Shown here in pieces: positions 62,067 through 64,000 of a DNA stretch of 64,000 bases. This DNA comes from Glutamicibacter sp. B1 (lineage in GTDB: Bacteria; Actinomycetota; Actinomycetes; Actinomycetales; Micrococcaceae): NCBI RefSeq assembly GCF_039602135.1, contig NZ_CP125942.1, positions 496,001-560,000 of the forward strand, given 5' to 3'. The notes under the pieces are model-generated. The model was given only the letters and a program-made list of their open reading frames with translations. It had not been told where the DNA came from and did no database searches. Positions within the stretch are counted from its first letter, which is position 1, and each line of letters opens with the position of its first letter. Position numbers and translations under genes: made by a program.

Positions 62067-63518
62067 GTGAGCCTGCGATTTTATGACACCAAAACAGCAT
62101 CCGTACGTGACTTTCAGCCGATCACCGAAGGCGAAGTTAAGCTGTACTACTGTGGCGCCACTGTGCAGGGCATGCCGCACGTGGGCCACGTTCGTAGCGC
62201 CATCGTCTTTGATGTTTTGGTTCGCTGGCTGGAATACAGCGGGTTTGCGGTCACCACGGTTCGCAATGTTACGGACATCGACGACAAGATCCTAGAAAAG
62301 TCGTCGAAGTCTTTTGCTGATGGTTTTGAAGCAGATGAGTACTACAAGCCCCGTGAAGAATGGTTTGCCCTGGCCTACCGTTTCGAACAGGAATTCGCTC
62401 GCGCTTACCAAGCCTTGGGCGTTCGTCGGCCGACCTACGAGCCACGCGCAACCGGGCACATCACCGAAATGCACGAGCTGATCGCGCAGTTGATCGAGAA
62501 TGGCCACGCCTACGCGGCCTCCGATGATTCAGGCGATGTGTACTTCGACGTGCGCTCCTATGCGCAGTATGGTGCCCTGACCCGACAGAAGATCGACGAT
62601 ATGCAAGACGCCGCGGATTCGGATCCGCGTGGCAAGAAGGATCCACGAGACTTTGCCCTGTGGAAAGGGCACAAGGACACCGATCCACTCACCGCTTCAT
62701 GGCCAAGTCCGTGGGGACGGGGACGCCCGGGATGGCACCTTGAATGCTCGGCCATGGCAGGCAAGTACCTTGGCAGCGAATTCGACATCCACGGTGGTGG
62801 ACTTGACCTACGCTTCCCGCACCACGAAAACGAGATGGCACAGTCGAATGCTGCTGGGCATGGCTTCGCCAATTTCTGGATGCATAACGGCATGGTCACC
62901 TATCAGGGTGAAAAGATGTCCAAGTCTATTGGCAACACCATTTCCCCAGAAGAAATGCTCGCCTTGGCCCCGGCCCGCGTGGTGCGTTACTTCCTAGGAC
63001 AGGCGCAGTACCGCTCGATGCTGGACTACCGCCCCGATTCGTTGACCGAAGCGGGAGCAGCAGTAGAACGAATCGACACCTTCATCTCCAATGCCCGTTA
63101 CCGATTGGGCGCAAACGCGTCAGCAATCGTTGCCACACAGGTGCCCGAAGCTTTTGCCGCGGCGATGGACGACGACCTGAATGTTCCGATGGGTCTTGCT
63201 GCACTGCATGAAACCGTACGCCAGGGAAACGCTTCCCTGGATCAGCACGATGACGCAGCTACGGCTACCGCCCTGGGCCAGGTATTGGCCATGACCCAGG
63301 TACTCGGATTGGACGATGCCGGTGATGAGCAAAACTCCGCAGCCTCAGCCGAGCATGAGGTATTGGATCAACTCATTCAAGCGCAGCTTGCTGAGCGCGC
63401 TGAAGCCCGAGCAGCCAAGGACTGGTCTCGCTCGGATGCGATCCGCGATGCATTGGCCGCTGCGGGAATCACGGTTCTCGACTCTGCTGACGGCGCCCGC
63501 TGGACTCTGAACAACTAG
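62067..63518 (+). CDS. cysS: Cysteinyl-tRNA synthetase
   Basis: 483 residues charging tRNA-Cys. The class I HIGH motif is HVGHVRSA after the zinc ligand CGATVQG; further zinc residues lie at HLECS and [14 protein letters not shown] is intact ([10 protein letters not shown]). The length is typical. GTG start with TAACCT seven bases upstream (leaderless). It lies between ispDF and rlmB as in other actinobacteria. Confidence 0.97.
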   Translation: MSLRFYDTKTASVRDFQPITEGEVKLYYCGATVQGMPHVGHVRSAIVFDVLVRWLEYSGFAVTTVRNVTDIDDKILEKSSKSFADGFEADEYYKPREEWFALAYRFEQEFARAYQALGVRRPTYEPRATGHITEMHELIAQLIENGHAYAASDDSGDVYFDVRSYAQYGALTRQKIDDMQDAADSDPRGKKDPRDFALWKGHKDTDPLTASWPSPWGRGRPGWHLECSAMAGKYLGSEFDIHGGGLDLRFPHHENEMAQSNAAGHGFANFWMHNGMVTYQGEKMSKSIGNTISPEEMLALAPARVVRYFLGQAQYRSMLDYRPDSLTEAGAAVERIDTFISNARYRLGANASAIVATQVPEAFAAAMDDDLNVPMGLAALHETVRQGNASLDQHDDAATATALGQVLAMTQVLGLDDAGDEQNSAASAEHEVLDQLIQAQLAERAEARAAKDWSRSDAIRDALAAAGITVLDSADGARWTLNN

Positions 63519-63561
63519 CCGCTGATCGGCTACGACAAACTCAACTATAAGGACACATATT

Positions 63562-64000
63562 ATGAGCAAAAAGGGCCCAACCAAGGGCAGTGGTGGCAAG
63601 GGACGACGTTCCCTCGAGGGCAAGGGCCCGACCCCCAAGGCAGAAGATCGCCCGTACCACAAGGCCTACCGAGCCAAGCAGCTATCGGAGCGCTCGGCAG
63701 CTAAACGCGCCACCGGTCAGCGCACCGGCCGCATCAAGGTCAACGCTGAATTTGTCACCGGTCGTAACTCGGTAGTTGAGGCGCTGCGCGCGGGGATTCC
63801 TGCCAAGGCACTTCACGTGGCAATCCGCATTGACGTCGATGACCGCGTGCGCGAATCACTCAAGCTTGCTGCCGCGCAGGGTATTCCACTGATGGAAGCG
63901 TCGAAGCCAGAACTCGATCGCATGACCGATGACGCGATCCACCAGGGTCTTGCTCTGCAGATCCCTCCTTATGAGTACAAGGACGCCGTGCAGTTGGCGA
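63562..64000 (+). CDS. rlmB: 23S rRNA (guanosine-2'-O)-methyltransferase RlmB/TrmH family, N-terminal part
   Basis: At least 146 residues, cut by the window end. A basic, disordered N-terminus (SKKGPTKGSGGKGRRS) of about 70 residues precedes the SpoU substrate-binding domain (VTGRNSVVEALRAGIPAKAL, then IPLMEASKPELDRMTDDAIHQGLAL). The SPOUT methyltransferase domain lies outside. AAGGA precedes the ATG. Linkage to cysS supports RlmB. Confidence 0.9.
   Translation, partial: MSKKGPTKGSGGKGRRSLEGKGPTPKAEDRPYHKAYRAKQLSERSAAKRATGQRTGRIKVNAEFVTGRNSVVEALRAGIPAKALHVAIRIDVDDRVRESLKLAAAQGIPLMEASKPELDRMTDDAIHQGLALQIPPYEYKDAVQLA

Overview
This 64 kb window is chromosomal DNA of a moderately GC-rich actinobacterium. 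It is most like the Micrococcaceae (Arthrobacter/Glutamicibacter group). Evidence: GTP-type PEP carboxykinase, SenX3-RegX3-PhoU, the block lpqE-carD-ispDF-cysS-rlmB, DUF4193, DUF2516 and DUF6457 proteins, flavohemoglobin with an NsrR-type Rrf2 regulator, and many genes that appear to be transcribed without a leader. The genus is an inference. No rRNA, CRISPR array, intact insertion sequence or prophage was seen.

Layout. 1-1642: end of a molybdenum-cofactor operon (moeA, mobA-like, DUF6457). 1738-5082: a compositionally lighter stretch with a DUF222/HNH nuclease-like gene, a YaeQ protein and a secreted glycerophosphodiesterase with a lamin-tail domain, next to tRNA-Ser(CGA). 5319-10853: tadA, upp, an OmpR-type two-component pair, a receiverless winged-helix protein behind a ~620-base gene-free leader, and a SixA-like phosphatase. 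11071-17638: a P-loop NTPase coupled to an ABC exporter with a dead ATPase, tail-to-tail with a second cluster (dead ABC ATPase, YhgE/Pip protein, TetR regulator) that has a perfect 30-bp operator. 17821-19737: secreted ExeM/NucH nuclease behind a PHO-box-like repeat. 19846-25946: beta-glucoside uptake and hydrolysis operon with LacI regulator and two different operator-like palindromes.

26013-26921: two near-identical tRNA-Arg(ACG) genes flanking an acetyltransferase. 27238-38154: pckG, PadR plus hydrolase, hmp/nsrR, phosphomannomutase, RecQ, a triple-repeat membrane-anchored protein. 38156-47694: tRNA-Ser(GCT), prolyl oligopeptidase, an FAD/NAD(P)-binding protein, tRNA-Ser(TGA), quinone oxidoreductase, cstA with its YbdD-like partner, aldo/keto reductase. 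48103-49632: a poorly coding, AT-rich accessory stretch ending at tRNA-Thr(CGT). 49786-55699: TAP-like peptidase lipoprotein, holB-tmk, a PLP trans-sulfuration enzyme, DUF2516, gpmA. 55897-59179: DUF4193, then phoU divergent from senX3-regX3 with a PHO box between. 59256-64000: lpqE-like lipoprotein, carD, ispDF, cysS and the start of rlmB.

Regulatory themes. (i) At least 17 genes have a TANNNT -10 element exactly 6-7 bases before the start codon, the signature of leaderless transcription; this corrects several start codons. (ii) A phosphate-response circuit is visible: senX3-regX3-phoU with a PHO box, plus a matching repeat in front of the secreted nuclease. (iii) CRP/GlxR-type palindromes lie before the sugar operon and pckG, with a weaker one before cstA. 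(iv) An NsrR-type palindrome precedes hmp. (v) Most transcription units end in strong, often bidirectional hairpins. The most novel candidate is the pair of neighbouring clusters at 11-17.6 kb, each built around an ABC protein that has lost its catalytic motifs.
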